In this document: piece after piece, positions 5,618 through 13,288 of the stretch
Layout of the letters: the number at the start of each line of letters is the position of its first letter
Numbering within the stretch: position 1 is the first letter of the stretch
Source of the DNA: Lachnospiraceae bacterium
GTDB taxonomy: Bacteria > Bacillota_A > Clostridia > Lachnospirales > Lachnospiraceae
Assembly: GCA_017613595.1 (NCBI GenBank)
Contig: JAGADM010000164.1
Coordinates: forward strand, 1 to 15,801
Direction: 5' to 3'
Length of the DNA: 15,801 bases
Translations under genes and position numbers: made by a program
Notes under the pieces: generated by a model
The model's database searches: none
What the model was told of the DNA's origin: nothing
Seen by the model: only the letters and a program-made list of their open reading frames with translations

Positions 5618-6913
5618 CTAGTTAACGAAATATGCAGATGCAGACCGGCTGTATTTCATTAAAGCAATAAGAAGATTCTTTAAGGTTACATTGTCACCGG
5701 CATTATTGATTCCGCTGCGGCAACGATGTTCAAAACTGTACTGAACGGACTCACTGATAGGCGTATTGCCATTATAAACGGTAAAAGTAAACGGCTGTGA
5801 GAACTCTACAGGAGACATTTTGTTGATAGAAAAATAATTATTTCCTGTAAGGGAGTATGTATCATTGACTGCATTTCCGAATATGGAAGTGTAATTCACT
5901 TTCAGGCGAACATTGCTAGGAGAAAGAGAAGAATCCAGATTAACATAGATGTTCATGGAAATCTTATTGTCCAAAGCCAATGTATAGCTGGTAAATGTTG
6001 CAAGCGGATTTGAAACCGTTGATACAATATTGTTACACTGGTTTAATGTAGGCATAGTTGAGGTTGCATAGGAAGAATAACTTCCAAGATAAGAACTGGC
6101 CAACTGGCTGGTGTGATAATCGAAATACGTCTGTGAAGCAGCGCCATAGTTCAGCAAATCAGCAATAAGTCTATTCATGGAAGCGTTGCTGCCAGAAAAA
6201 CCACTTGCGGCATATTCAGCAAAGGAACCGGAAACGATTGGCGCAATATAAGTCTTACCGTCTTTTTCAGCATAGAGCGTAACATTTACGGTATCACACA
6301 TATCACACGATGCAAGACCGGGGTAAAGGAAAAGATAACGAGACGATCCTCCATATTGATAAGTCCCAGACTGAGGATAGATGACTTTACTCTTCCAGGT
6401 ATATGTATTTGAACCTGTATCATAGAACTGACGCTCGGTATAAATACGGATGTTTGTAAACCCTTCATCATCAACCTTATTGGTCTTCAAATAATAGCGA
6501 AGGGTAAGGTCACTCTCTAACTGCAAGGAAACGGCAAAACCCTTATATTCCATTGTGTAAGGGGCATCTGTATCAATAAAAGACTGATCAGCATGATTCT
6601 GGGACGCAGGAGTAATCGTATTTCCGAGCGACGTGGCGGCTCCGGTGCCGATACGGTAGAATACTTCATAGCTGGTATTCGGATACAGGCCGGAAAATAC
6701 GGAATCGCTGGTCCAGGTGCCGTTAGAACCGAGACGATATTGAACACCGTCAATTGCTTTAACCGTGATGGTGGTGGGCGTTACTCTGGTAACGCAGGGA
6801 ACATTGATGATGTCGGTCTCATTATCATCGAGAGCGAATGCTGTTGCCGGCAGGATGCACAGAATCAGAGCCAGGCTCAACAGGATGGATAAGAGTTTTT
6901 TTGATTTCTTCAA
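5618..6913 (-). CDS. secreted protein with internal duplication, function unknown
   Basis: A 431-residue exported protein. A Sec signal peptide (KK-S-KK, hydrophobic core at about 7-20, cleavage near A25-F-A27) is clear; there is no lipobox, LPxTG or C-terminal anchor. Residues 41-105 look like a fibronectin-III-like strand domain (TPTTITVKA ... GLYPNTSYEVFYRI). Two similar regions follow, about 117-266 and 306-429. Each starts with a strand-rich block, and they end in the related helices LLNYGAASQTYFDY (253-266) and LLIALMKYSRSASAYF (414-429). The start is TTG (6911-6913), supported by AGGAGGA at ideal spacing. It is the first gene of the transcript leading to the radical SAM enzyme. Whether it belongs to the peptide system (receptor, immunity, carrier) or is only a neighbour cannot be told. 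Such proteins are common in clostridial secretomes, but I do not know their role. Confidence 0.75.
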   Translation of the reverse strand: MKKSKKLLSILLSLALILCILPATAFALDDNETDIINVPCVTRVTPTTITVKAIDGVQYRLGSNGTWTSDSVFSGLYPNTSYEVFYRIGTGAATSLGNTITPASQNHADQSFIDTDAPYTMEYKGFAVSLQLESDLTLRYYLKTNKVDDEGFTNIRIYTERQFYDTGSNTYTWKSKVIYPQSGTYQYGGSSRYLFLYPGLASCDMCDTVNVTLYAEKDGKTYIAPIVSGSFAEYAASGFSGSNASMNRLIADLLNYGAASQTYFDYHTSQLASSYLGSYSSYATSTMPTLNQCNNIVSTVSNPLATFTSYTLALDNKISMNIYVNLDSSLSPSNVRLKVNYTSIFGNAVNDTYSLTGNNYFSINKMSPVEFSQPFTFTVYNGNTPISESVQYSFEHRCRSGINNAGDNVTLKNLLIALMKYSRSASAYFVN

Positions 6914-6941
6914 AAGTAATTCCTCCTCATGGAAAATAGTA

Positions 6942-6958
6942 AGGCCTCTGACAGAGAC
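6942..6958 (-). other. small 5' leader hairpin of the secreted-protein mRNA
   Basis: On the minus strand GGTCTC pairs with GAGGCC around TGTCA, between the promoter and the ribosome site of the secreted-protein gene. A leader hairpin here may stabilise the mRNA; nothing specific can be assigned. Confidence 0.3.
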
Positions 6959-6977
6959 CGCTTAACGTCCGCATACT

Positions 6978-7006
6978 ATTATAAAGCGCGCGCGCGGGCG
7001 CGTCAA
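6978..7006 (-). promoter_or_regulatory. consensus promoter with an alternating CG spacer, drives the secreted-protein/radical SAM transcript
   Basis: On the minus strand TTGACG (7006-7001) and a perfect TATAAT (6983-6978) are 17 bases apart. The spacer is almost entirely alternating C and G. It lies about 65 bases upstream of the TTG start, leaving a leader with a hairpin. It is divergent from, and about 70 bases from, the AAA+ ATPase promoter. Confidence 0.85.
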
Positions 7007-7078
7007 TTGATTTTTGTGTTTTGAAGCCCTTAAACCCCTTGTTTTATGCTGTTTCGGGGTGAAAAAAGGCAAATGTGC

Positions 7079-7107
7079 TTGTCATTTTCCTCTTTTGATA
7101 GTATTCT
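7079..7107 (+). promoter_or_regulatory. promoter for the AAA+ ATPase gene
   Basis: TTGTCA (7079-7084) and TATTCT (7102-7107) have a 17-base spacer. They lie about 65 bases upstream of the ATPase ATG, in the divergent region 6914-7171, which contains no other gene. Confidence 0.6.
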
Positions 7108-7171
7108 GTAGGGAGGAATCGCGAAAATCGATACGTTGGATTTCGGAAAATGAAACGAGGAGACGCGGGGA

Positions 7172-9172
7172 ATGGATTTTTGTGTACATATCGGATTCGG
7201 GGCGGATTGGGTTCTGCAGAAGCAGCAGGAGCACGATCTTCCGGTAGTGAAGATCAAGGAAGAACTTCTGAAGCAGTTCGGCGAGTATGCCGAGGTGACA
7301 AAGCAGAGCCTGGTGGAACTTGCCGTCGTTTTGAAGGGAATCACCGACGAAAAGGATGAGGCTGTCCGTATCGGATTCAATGCCGTGGCGCAGTTTTATC
7401 CGGAACTGGCGGACGACGCGCACAGCGCGGAGGACGACGGACTTGTAATCTGTTCCGGAGACATCTGCGCGGTTTGGGCTGTGGACTGTGATGACCAGGG
7501 GCGGGAGGCTCCTTCCGTTACCACGCAGAACCTGATTCAGGCGCTTCACGGATGGGATGAATATAAACAGATCTGCTGGGAAATAGTGGACATTGCTCCG
7601 CAGATTCGGAAATACAGGACTTTTGAAAGCTTTCTGTTCCAGAATTATCTGTTCTCGGTCAATGACGGCTGGGGACTTTCGACGGCGCTCGGTTATCTTG
7701 CGCGGCTGATGGAGGAGTTGGGACTCATCACATTTGCCGGCAACAAGAAGCCGGTGGAACTGCGTCTTGCCGTCAAATCCGACCCCGGACGCTACACGCT
7801 TGCGGAAGCGTTCGACATCCTTCGGAATGATGAGGACAAGAAGCGTCTGATCTGCTTTGATATCAGTGAATTTATGGATTCGTCGCGGGAAGAGGAACTG
7901 AAGCAGTTTCTGAAGGACCTGATCTCTCTGGAATCACATTATATCTTTGCGTTCCGGATACCGTTTATTGAGCCTGAGTCGCTGAAGCATATGCGCGATG
8001 TCCTCTCGGATATTCTTTATGTGAGGACGATCAGCGTACCGCCGGCTAGCGACGCGGAACTCTGGGAGTGCGCGCGGGAAAGCCTCGAAAAGTACGGAAT
8101 GGAACTTTCCGAAGAGACAAAGGGAATCTTCTTCGCCCGTCTCAGCAGAGAAAAGAGCGACGGCCGTTTCTACGGCATGCAGACGGTTCGGAAACTGGTA
8201 TGCGAGATTATATGGCTTAAGCACAAAGCCGATGCCTGTGTTTATGATGACAGCGAAGGCAGAGAAGATCCGTCACCTGTGATTTCCAGGGAAGATGTAG
8301 AGGGCCTTTGTGATGATTTCGAGGATTCGAAGAAGAGCGGTCTCGAGGAACTATCCGAAATGATCGGCATGGAGGAAATCCGCGAGCGTATCATCGAAAT
8401 CGTTTCCCAGGTAAAGCTTGCGATTAACAATGATAATATGGATAAACCCTGTCTGCATATGCGCTTTGTCGGTGCACCGGGTACAGGTAAAACAACGGTC
8501 GCGCGGCTTGTCGGAAAGATTTTCGCGGAGGAGGGAATCCTTCGAAACGGCTATTTCTTTGAGCATACGGCAAGGGATCTCTGCGGCGAGTATATCGGAC
8601 AGACGGCGCCCAAGACGGCGGCAATATGCCGCGACGCTTACGGGTCGGTCCTGTTTATCGATGAAGCGTACGCGCTCTACGCGGGCGACGAGCGGGCGAG
8701 CGATTACGGCAAGGAAGCGCTGACTACGCTTGTTTCGGAGATGGAAAATCACCGCTCCGATATGGTCGTGATCATGGCCGGCTATAAGGATGACATGAAT
8801 AAGCTCATGGAAGGTAATGCGGGGCTTCGCAGCCGCATGCCGTTCATGCTGGAGTTCAAGAGTTATACGAAGGAGCAGCTTCTTCAGATATTCCTTCTCA
8901 TGGCCCGCAAACATTTCCGTTGTGAGGATTCGCTCGAAAAGGCGGCGAAGGAATTCTTCGACAAGCTGGATCCGGCATATATGAGTTCCCTGGATTTCGC
9001 GAATGCTAGATTTGTCCGCAATCTGTACGAGCGGACCTGGTCGAAAGCAGCGGTACGTATGCAGATCACGGGAACAAAGGAGATTGTGCTGACCGGCGAA
9101 GACCTGACGGTCGCTGCCGCCGACCGCGAGTTTTCGGAACGGCTTTCGGTAAAACAGAGCATCGGATTCTAA
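7172..9172 (+). CDS. CbxX/CfqX (SpoVK-like) AAA+ ATPase
   Basis: A 666-residue cytoplasmic protein with a C-terminal AAA+ domain of the CbxX/CfqX clade, which includes Rubisco activase CbbX and sporulation protein SpoVK. Key residues: Walker A GAPGTGKTT (434-442), EYIGQT pore-loop region (473-478), Walker B VLFIDEAYAL (493-502), sensor 1 VVIMAGYKDDM (532-542) and Arg finger region GLRSRMPF (551-558). The N-terminal 380 residues have no membrane segment. Part of them (about 200-350: ICFDISEF, HYIFAFRIPF, then a helical tail) looks like a degenerate ATPase fold without a P-loop. A small helical start (1-80) precedes this. AGGAG lies 9 bases before ATG. The gene is monocistronic, with its own promoter and terminator. 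Its substrate is unknown; no Rubisco, sporulation or secretion gene adjoins it. Confidence 0.88.
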   Translation: MDFCVHIGFGADWVLQKQQEHDLPVVKIKEELLKQFGEYAEVTKQSLVELAVVLKGITDEKDEAVRIGFNAVAQFYPELADDAHSAEDDGLVICSGDICAVWAVDCDDQGREAPSVTTQNLIQALHGWDEYKQICWEIVDIAPQIRKYRTFESFLFQNYLFSVNDGWGLSTALGYLARLMEELGLITFAGNKKPVELRLAVKSDPGRYTLAEAFDILRNDEDKKRLICFDISEFMDSSREEELKQFLKDLISLESHYIFAFRIPFIEPESLKHMRDVLSDILYVRTISVPPASDAELWECARESLEKYGMELSEETKGIFFARLSREKSDGRFYGMQTVRKLVCEIIWLKHKADACVYDDSEGREDPSPVISREDVEGLCDDFEDSKKSGLEELSEMIGMEEIRERIIEIVSQVKLAINNDNMDKPCLHMRFVGAPGTGKTTVARLVGKIFAEEGILRNGYFFEHTARDLCGEYIGQTAPKTAAICRDAYGSVLFIDEAYALYAGDERASDYGKEALTTLVSEMENHRSDMVVIMAGYKDDMNKLMEGNAGLRSRMPFMLEFKSYTKEQLLQIFLLMARKHFRCEDSLEKAAKEFFDKLDPAYMSSLDFANARFVRNLYERTWSKAAVRMQITGTKEIVLTGEDLTVAAADREFSERLSVKQSIGF

Positions 9173-9235
9173 AGCCTTTTCATGCAAAAATCCAACTTCG
9201 AAAGATGCGGGAATACATTTTTTTCGTCACTATCG

Positions 9236-9272
9236 CGGGATGCGGTCTTCGGGCCGTCATCCCGATTTTTTT
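9236..9272 (+). terminator. intrinsic terminator after the AAA+ ATPase gene
   Basis: CGGGATG (9236-9242) pairs with CATCCCG (9258-9264). An inner CGGTC-TTCG-GGCCG forms a stable UUCG tetraloop with one bulged T. An A and then seven T follow. It lies about 64 bases after the stop codon. Confidence 0.92.
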
Positions 9273-9621
9273 ATCCAAATGTGCAAAAAGATGTATTATC
9301 TTTACTTTTCTTTGGTAAAAATTTCCTTTGTTGATTATTGCCAACAAAGTAAAAATCGTGCTTGCCTAAAAGCGTCTTATGAGAGGGGAAATGCCACAAA
9401 AAAGACTCTCATTTGCCGCGAAAACGGGTTTTTCGTCATATTTAAGGTGAGTTTTTGCCGAAAAACGGGATTTTAAGCTGTTGAATCAGAGGGGACGGCG
9501 GAGGCCGAAAGAGAGGCTCCGAAATGCACAAATTGGTCAATTTTACCATTAATACCAAATGACTACTAACTATTTTGCCTCTTTTTTTGTCAAAATGTTC
9601 CAAAAAGGATGATTTTTTATA
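9273..9621. other. gene-free AT-rich region upstream of the ABC operon
   Basis: About 350 bases with no convincing gene; the open frames here lack ribosome sites or begin inside the terminator. It holds inverted repeats CTTTGTTG/CAACAAAG (9326-9333/9342-9349) and ATGAGAG/CTCTCAT (9379-9385/9406-9412). There are also two imperfect copies of a TTTGCCG-A-rich-ACGGG-TTTT element (9412-9433 and 9454-9474). These are candidates for regulator binding; none matches an operator I can name. Confidence 0.45.
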
Positions 9622-9650
9622 TTGACAAAAGGGTGGGTTTTGTCTAAAAT
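9622..9650 (+). promoter_or_regulatory. strong promoter of the sugar ABC operon with palindromic spacer
   Basis: TTGACA (9622-9627) and TAAAAT (9645-9650) are 17 bases apart, about 79 bases before the first permease. The spacer contains GACAAAA (9624-9630) and TTTTGTC (9638-9644) as an exact inverted repeat around GGGTGGG. A further TTTTGTCAA lies at 9585-9593. An operator overlapping the promoter is likely. Confidence 0.8.
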
Positions 9651-9728
9651 GTAGCTTGTTTGGATAAAAGTATGGACAATTTTTACTTTTATGATAACTT
9701 CGGAACAAGATTGCGGAGGTAAAGAGCT

Positions 9729-10646
9729 GTGAAAGGTTTCTTCCGAAACATAGTAAAGCACAGAGCGCATGTCGTTATGGCGCTGCCGGTGTTCCTGCTG
9801 TTGTTTTTCATTATGTATGTGCCGATGACAGGTTTGCTGCTGGCATTTAAAGACAGTAAGGATCTTATGGAACGCGGACTCTACGGAGCAAGGTTCAACA
9901 ATTTTGAGAACTTCCGCTTCATTATCCAGTCCAAAACAATCTTTATCCGTATGCTCCGCAATACGTTTCTGTACTATGTGCTCTTTACGGCAATCGGAAC
10001 GGTTCTGAACGTTGCAATCGCCATCGCGATTGACCAGTTCATCCTGAAGAGGGTCGGCAAGACGATGCAGACGCTGATGATCATCCCCGTCTTCATCTCC
10101 TACGCAGCCGTACAGTTTATTGTTGAAGCATTTATCAGTAAGGATCTCGGCATCATCAACCGCCTGCTCGGAACGACTACAAGCTTCTACGGCGAGAAGA
10201 AGTACTGGCCGACGATCTTAACGATTACAAAAATCTGGAAAGATACCGGTTATGGTTCGGTTCTTTATATGTCCGTTCTTGCCGGAATCGATTCCGAACT
10301 TTACGAGGCAGCCGAGATTGACGGTGCGGGACGTTTCCGCAGAATCTGGCACATCACCCTTCCGAGCCTGATTCCGATGATTACCGTTATGCTCCTGCTC
10401 TCCGTAGGTAATATCATGAAGTCCGATACCGGTCTCTTCTACCAGGTTACCCGTAACGGCGGTGCCATCAAGGAGACGACAGAGGTTATCGATTCCTACA
10501 TCCTCGGTCAGATCAAGGGCGCCGGAATCAACTCCTTCGGTTATACATCGGCTTCGTCCCTGTTCCAGTCGGTTGTCGGTCTGTTAATGATGCTGATTGC
10601 CAACTTCACGGTCCGTAAGATTGAACCGGACAACGCGTTGTTCTAG
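9729..10646 (+). CDS. carbohydrate ABC transporter permease, LplB type
   Basis: A 305-residue inner-membrane permease of the binding-protein-dependent (MalF/LplB) family that imports sugars or oligosaccharides with its partner permease. Six membrane segments are visible, starting at about 14-40. The cytoplasmic EAA loop EAAEIDGAGRFRRIWHITLP (284 bases before the 3' quarter of the gene) is typical of LplB-like proteins and contacts the ATPase. The start is GTG 9729, with GGAGGT eight bases upstream. The second permease follows after 16 bases. No ATP-binding subunit is encoded in the operon, as is usual for this subfamily in Firmicutes, which share an MsmX-type ATPase. The sugar cannot be assigned. 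Confidence 0.9.
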   Translation: MKGFFRNIVKHRAHVVMALPVFLLLFFIMYVPMTGLLLAFKDSKDLMERGLYGARFNNFENFRFIIQSKTIFIRMLRNTFLYYVLFTAIGTVLNVAIAIAIDQFILKRVGKTMQTLMIIPVFISYAAVQFIVEAFISKDLGIINRLLGTTTSFYGEKKYWPTILTITKIWKDTGYGSVLYMSVLAGIDSELYEAAEIDGAGRFRRIWHITLPSLIPMITVMLLLSVGNIMKSDTGLFYQVTRNGGAIKETTEVIDSYILGQIKGAGINSFGYTSASSLFQSVVGLLMMLIANFTVRKIEPDNALF

Positions 10647-10662
10647 GAAGGGGGCGGATTCA

Positions 10663-11616
10663 GTGTCAAAAGAAGACAGACTTAAAAGAAAAGAAGAGAA
10701 GAAAAAGGCCAAGCTTGACCTTATGACCTCGCGGAAGGAAAAGTTCACGTTCGGACAGCTGATTCTCGGAATCATTCTTCTCGCATATACATTGTTCTGT
10801 TTCCTGCCGGTAGTGCTTGTATTTGTCTCCGCATTTACCGACGAAATGACAATCACCAATAACGGTTACTCGCTGTTCCCGAAGAAATGGTCGTTAGAGG
10901 GTATGAAGAACGTTCTTTATGCTCCCGACAAGATCGTTTCCGCATATAAGGTTACTTTGATTGTGACGATCTGCGGTACCCTGCTCGGACTGCTTGTAAT
11001 GAGCATGTTCGCTTATGCGATCAGCCGTAAGGATTTCGTTCTGAGAAGATTCCTTTCGATCTTCCTGATCATCCCGATGCTCTTCAACGGCGGACAGCTT
11101 TCCGGATACCTGATCTTCTCCAATTACTATCATTGGCAGAACACTTACTGGGTGCTGATCCTTCCGATGTGCGTCTCGACGATGAACGTTATCATTCTTC
11201 GAACCTACATCGTAAACAGCATTCCCGCAGAGCTGATCGAAGCGGCAAGAATCGACGGAGCAGGCGAATACAGAACCTTCTTCGGAATCGTATTCCCGCT
11301 TATGAAACCCGCGCTTGCAGCTGTCGGATTCATGATGGCTACCGCATACTGGAATGACTGGTCCAACGCTTACATCTTCATTACCGAAGACAAATACACA
11401 CCGCTTCAGCTTCTGCTGATCCAGATTCAGAGCCGTATCGATTTCCTTGCGAACAGCCCGAACATCCCGACCGCGGCTAAGCTTGCCATGAAGGCTACGA
11501 CGCATTCCACGACGATGGCAACGGTTATCATCGTTATCGCGCCGATCATGGTTGTGTATCCGTTCTTCCAGAAGTATTTCATCAAGGGTCTGACAGTCGG
11601 ATCCGTAAAAGGTTGA
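10663..11616 (+). CDS. carbohydrate ABC transporter permease, LplC/YtcP type
   Basis: A 317-residue permease, partner of the preceding one (MalG/LplC-like). After a very basic N-terminal tail (KRKEEKKKAK) come six membrane segments and the EAA loop EAARIDGAGEYRTFFGIVFP. The protein ends in FFQKYFIKGLTVGSVKG, a typical LplC C-terminus. GTG 10663 is chosen as start because GGAAGGGGG lies just upstream. The longer reading from 10597 would overlap the first permease and adds a non-homologous, Arg-rich stretch. The binding-protein gene follows after 72 bases. Confidence 0.9.
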   Translation: MSKEDRLKRKEEKKKAKLDLMTSRKEKFTFGQLILGIILLAYTLFCFLPVVLVFVSAFTDEMTITNNGYSLFPKKWSLEGMKNVLYAPDKIVSAYKVTLIVTICGTLLGLLVMSMFAYAISRKDFVLRRFLSIFLIIPMLFNGGQLSGYLIFSNYYHWQNTYWVLILPMCVSTMNVIILRTYIVNSIPAELIEAARIDGAGEYRTFFGIVFPLMKPALAAVGFMMATAYWNDWSNAYIFITEDKYTPLQLLLIQIQSRIDFLANSPNIPTAAKLAMKATTHSTTMATVIIVIAPIMVVYPFFQKYFIKGLTVGSVKG

Positions 11617-11623
11617 TATTCCC

Positions 11624-11644
11624 GGACTTGCAATTCCGCAGTCC
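11624..11644 (+). other. intercistronic hairpin before the binding-protein gene
   Basis: GGACT (11624-11628) pairs with AGTCC (11640-11644), with an additional GC/GC pair inside. No T tract follows. Such hairpins between permease and binding-protein genes often protect the 3' segment of the mRNA, which fits the need for more binding protein than permease. Confidence 0.4.
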
Positions 11645-11688
11645 TTGAATATAAAAAACATTTTTATGAATGGGAGGTTTCATTCGAA

Positions 11689-13143
11689 ATGAACAGTCTC
11701 AAAAAAGTATTGGCTGTTGCGCTTTGCGCAATGATGGTCCTCGCTCTTACGGCCTGCGGAAACAAGGACAAAGGCGAAATCACCATCAAACTCACCCGCG
11801 CTACGTTCAACTGTGTTCCGGATTCGGGACAGGTAAAGAAAGTTGAGGATGCTATCAACAAGTATCTGAAGGATAAGGGTAAGAACTACAAGGTAGAGAT
11901 TACCGAGATCGCTTCTGATGAGTATGTTGATAAGGCTAAGCTTAAGCTTACCAATAAGGAGATCAACCTTCTTTGGACCGCTTCCTGGGAGTCCGGTATC
12001 GGCACGAACGATCTCGTTCCTGCTAACTCCGTAAAGGACATCACCAAGCTCCTTGAGGGTACCACTCTTTACAACTCCATGGACAAGGGTCAGTGGGAAG
12101 CTACGAAGTATAACGGAAAGAACTACTTCATCCCTGTTTACAAGGATAACGTAGAAGGTTACGACCTTATGTTCCGTGATGCTGCACTTGGTTCTTTCGA
12201 TGTTAAGAGCGTTAAGACTCTTGCAGACCTTGAGCCCCTTCTTAAGGCAGCTAAGGATGCCGGTCTCAGCCATCCTTTCCTTACCCAGAAGACTCCTATG
12301 TTCTATCGTTTCTACATTGACAAGTTCGATTTCTTCACCGCAGACTCCGCTTCCAACTGGGTTTCCGTTAAGAGAGACACCAACGAAGTTGTTTGCACGA
12401 TTGACCAGCCTGAGTACGCTGAGTACTGTAAGTTGATGGGTAAGTGGGCAGAAGCCGGCTACATCAATGAGAGCGAAGCTACCAAGACGACCGATGAGAA
12501 CATGACCAAGTCCCAGAACTGGGCAGTTTCATGGTGGACCGACGTTCCGGTTAATGCTGAGGCATCCAGCCGTTACGAGCAGCCTGTAACTCTTCAGGCT
12601 TACACCAACAGATGGGCTCATTCCACTTCTGCTCTTGGTTCCTGCTACTGCATCACCGCTAACACGAACGAAGAGACCGCTAAGGCCTGCATCGATTTCA
12701 TGGGTCTCCTTTACACCGACAGCAAGCTTGCTGACATCTACACCTTCGGTATTGAAGGCGAGGACTTCAAGTATGACGGCAATAAGGTTGCTAAGATTAA
12801 GGATGCTAAGTACAACCACTCCATGTGGGAGTCTGCTTCCGCTACCGTTGTTACTCCTGAGAGCGGCGAGCCTGATAACAAGGCTGACCTTTACAAGACC
12901 TTCAACGGCACTGCACAGACCTCTTGCGCAGCAGGTTTCCGTTTCGATATGACGAAGGTTCAGGCTCAGTACACTGCTTGTAAGGCAGTATTCGATGAGT
13001 ACGGTTTCGTTCTTGAGAACGGTGGCGTTAAGGAAGCTAACGTTGACGCTCAGATCGCAGCATACAAGAAGGCTTTGAAGGAAGCCGGTCTTGATGATGT
13101 TATCGCAGAGTTCACAGCTCAGTACAACGCTTTCAAGAAATGA
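11689..13143 (+). CDS. extracellular sugar-binding lipoprotein of the ABC transporter
   Basis: A 484-residue solute-binding lipoprotein. The signal peptide ends in the lipobox LALTAC with C23 as the lipidated residue, followed by GNKDKG. The fold and motifs (substrate-binding protein family 1; YWxx/MFRDAALGSFDVKS, WTDVPVNAE, NEETAKACIDFMGLLY) fit LplA-like carbohydrate-binding proteins. It is the third gene of the permease operon. Codon use is distinctly different from the neighbours: GCT, CTT, GTT, AAG, TAC and GAG are used almost throughout, a sign of very high expression. GGGAGG lies 11 bases before the ATG, slightly far. The ligand cannot be read from the sequence. Confidence 0.92.
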   Translation: MNSLKKVLAVALCAMMVLALTACGNKDKGEITIKLTRATFNCVPDSGQVKKVEDAINKYLKDKGKNYKVEITEIASDEYVDKAKLKLTNKEINLLWTASWESGIGTNDLVPANSVKDITKLLEGTTLYNSMDKGQWEATKYNGKNYFIPVYKDNVEGYDLMFRDAALGSFDVKSVKTLADLEPLLKAAKDAGLSHPFLTQKTPMFYRFYIDKFDFFTADSASNWVSVKRDTNEVVCTIDQPEYAEYCKLMGKWAEAGYINESEATKTTDENMTKSQNWAVSWWTDVPVNAEASSRYEQPVTLQAYTNRWAHSTSALGSCYCITANTNEETAKACIDFMGLLYTDSKLADIYTFGIEGEDFKYDGNKVAKIKDAKYNHSMWESASATVVTPESGEPDNKADLYKTFNGTAQTSCAAGFRFDMTKVQAQYTACKAVFDEYGFVLENGGVKEANVDAQIAAYKKALKEAGLDDVIAEFTAQYNAFKK

Positions 13144-13176
13144 TAATAAACCGAACATGATTCGCGTTTAACAATG

Positions 13177-13210
13177 CACCGGAAGAGGGTGACCTCTTCC
13201 GGTGTTTTTT
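13177..13210 (+). terminator. intrinsic terminator of the ABC operon
   Basis: A perfect 12-bp stem: CACCGGAAGAGG (13177-13188) and CCTCTTCCGGTG (13193-13204), with a GTGA loop and six T after it. It lies 33 bases after the binding-protein stop. Confidence 0.96.
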
Positions 13211-13216
13211 ATTCAT

Positions 13217-13245
13217 TTGCCTTTTCCCCGGAAAAGCGGTATAAT
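13217..13245 (+). promoter_or_regulatory. promoter of the LCP gene
   Basis: TTGCCT (13217-13222) and a perfect TATAAT (13240-13245) are 17 bases apart, just after the ABC operon terminator. The predicted start of transcription near 13252 favours a start codon downstream of 13265. Confidence 0.8.
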
Positions 13246-13288
13246 GTGGAGCATAATATAAGGAATGAAAAGGTCACAGGTAGTTATT

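Noticed and set aside
8351..9187. 278-residue minus-strand open frame
   Set aside because: It is antisense to the conserved AAA+ domain, rich in His and Arg, with no recognisable motif; a shadow of codon bias.
9240..9476. 78-residue open frame after the AAA+ gene
   Set aside because: It starts inside the terminator hairpin, lacks a ribosome site and has no recognisable sequence pattern.
9584..9593. Divergent minus-strand promoter with TTGACA at 9593-9588
   Set aside because: No good -10 box lies 16-18 bases away and there is no minus-strand gene to serve; it is better explained as part of an inverted repeat.
10597..10662. Extended N-terminus of the second permease
   Set aside because: It would overlap the first permease and lacks a ribosome site; GTG 10663 has a strong one.
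10894..11661. 255-residue minus-strand open frame opposite the second permease
   Set aside because: Low-complexity Asp/His/Arg composition and full overlap with a well-supported permease.
12529..13158. 209-residue minus-strand open frame opposite the binding protein
   Set aside because: It arises from the strong codon bias of the plus-strand gene; no ribosome site and it crosses the operon end.
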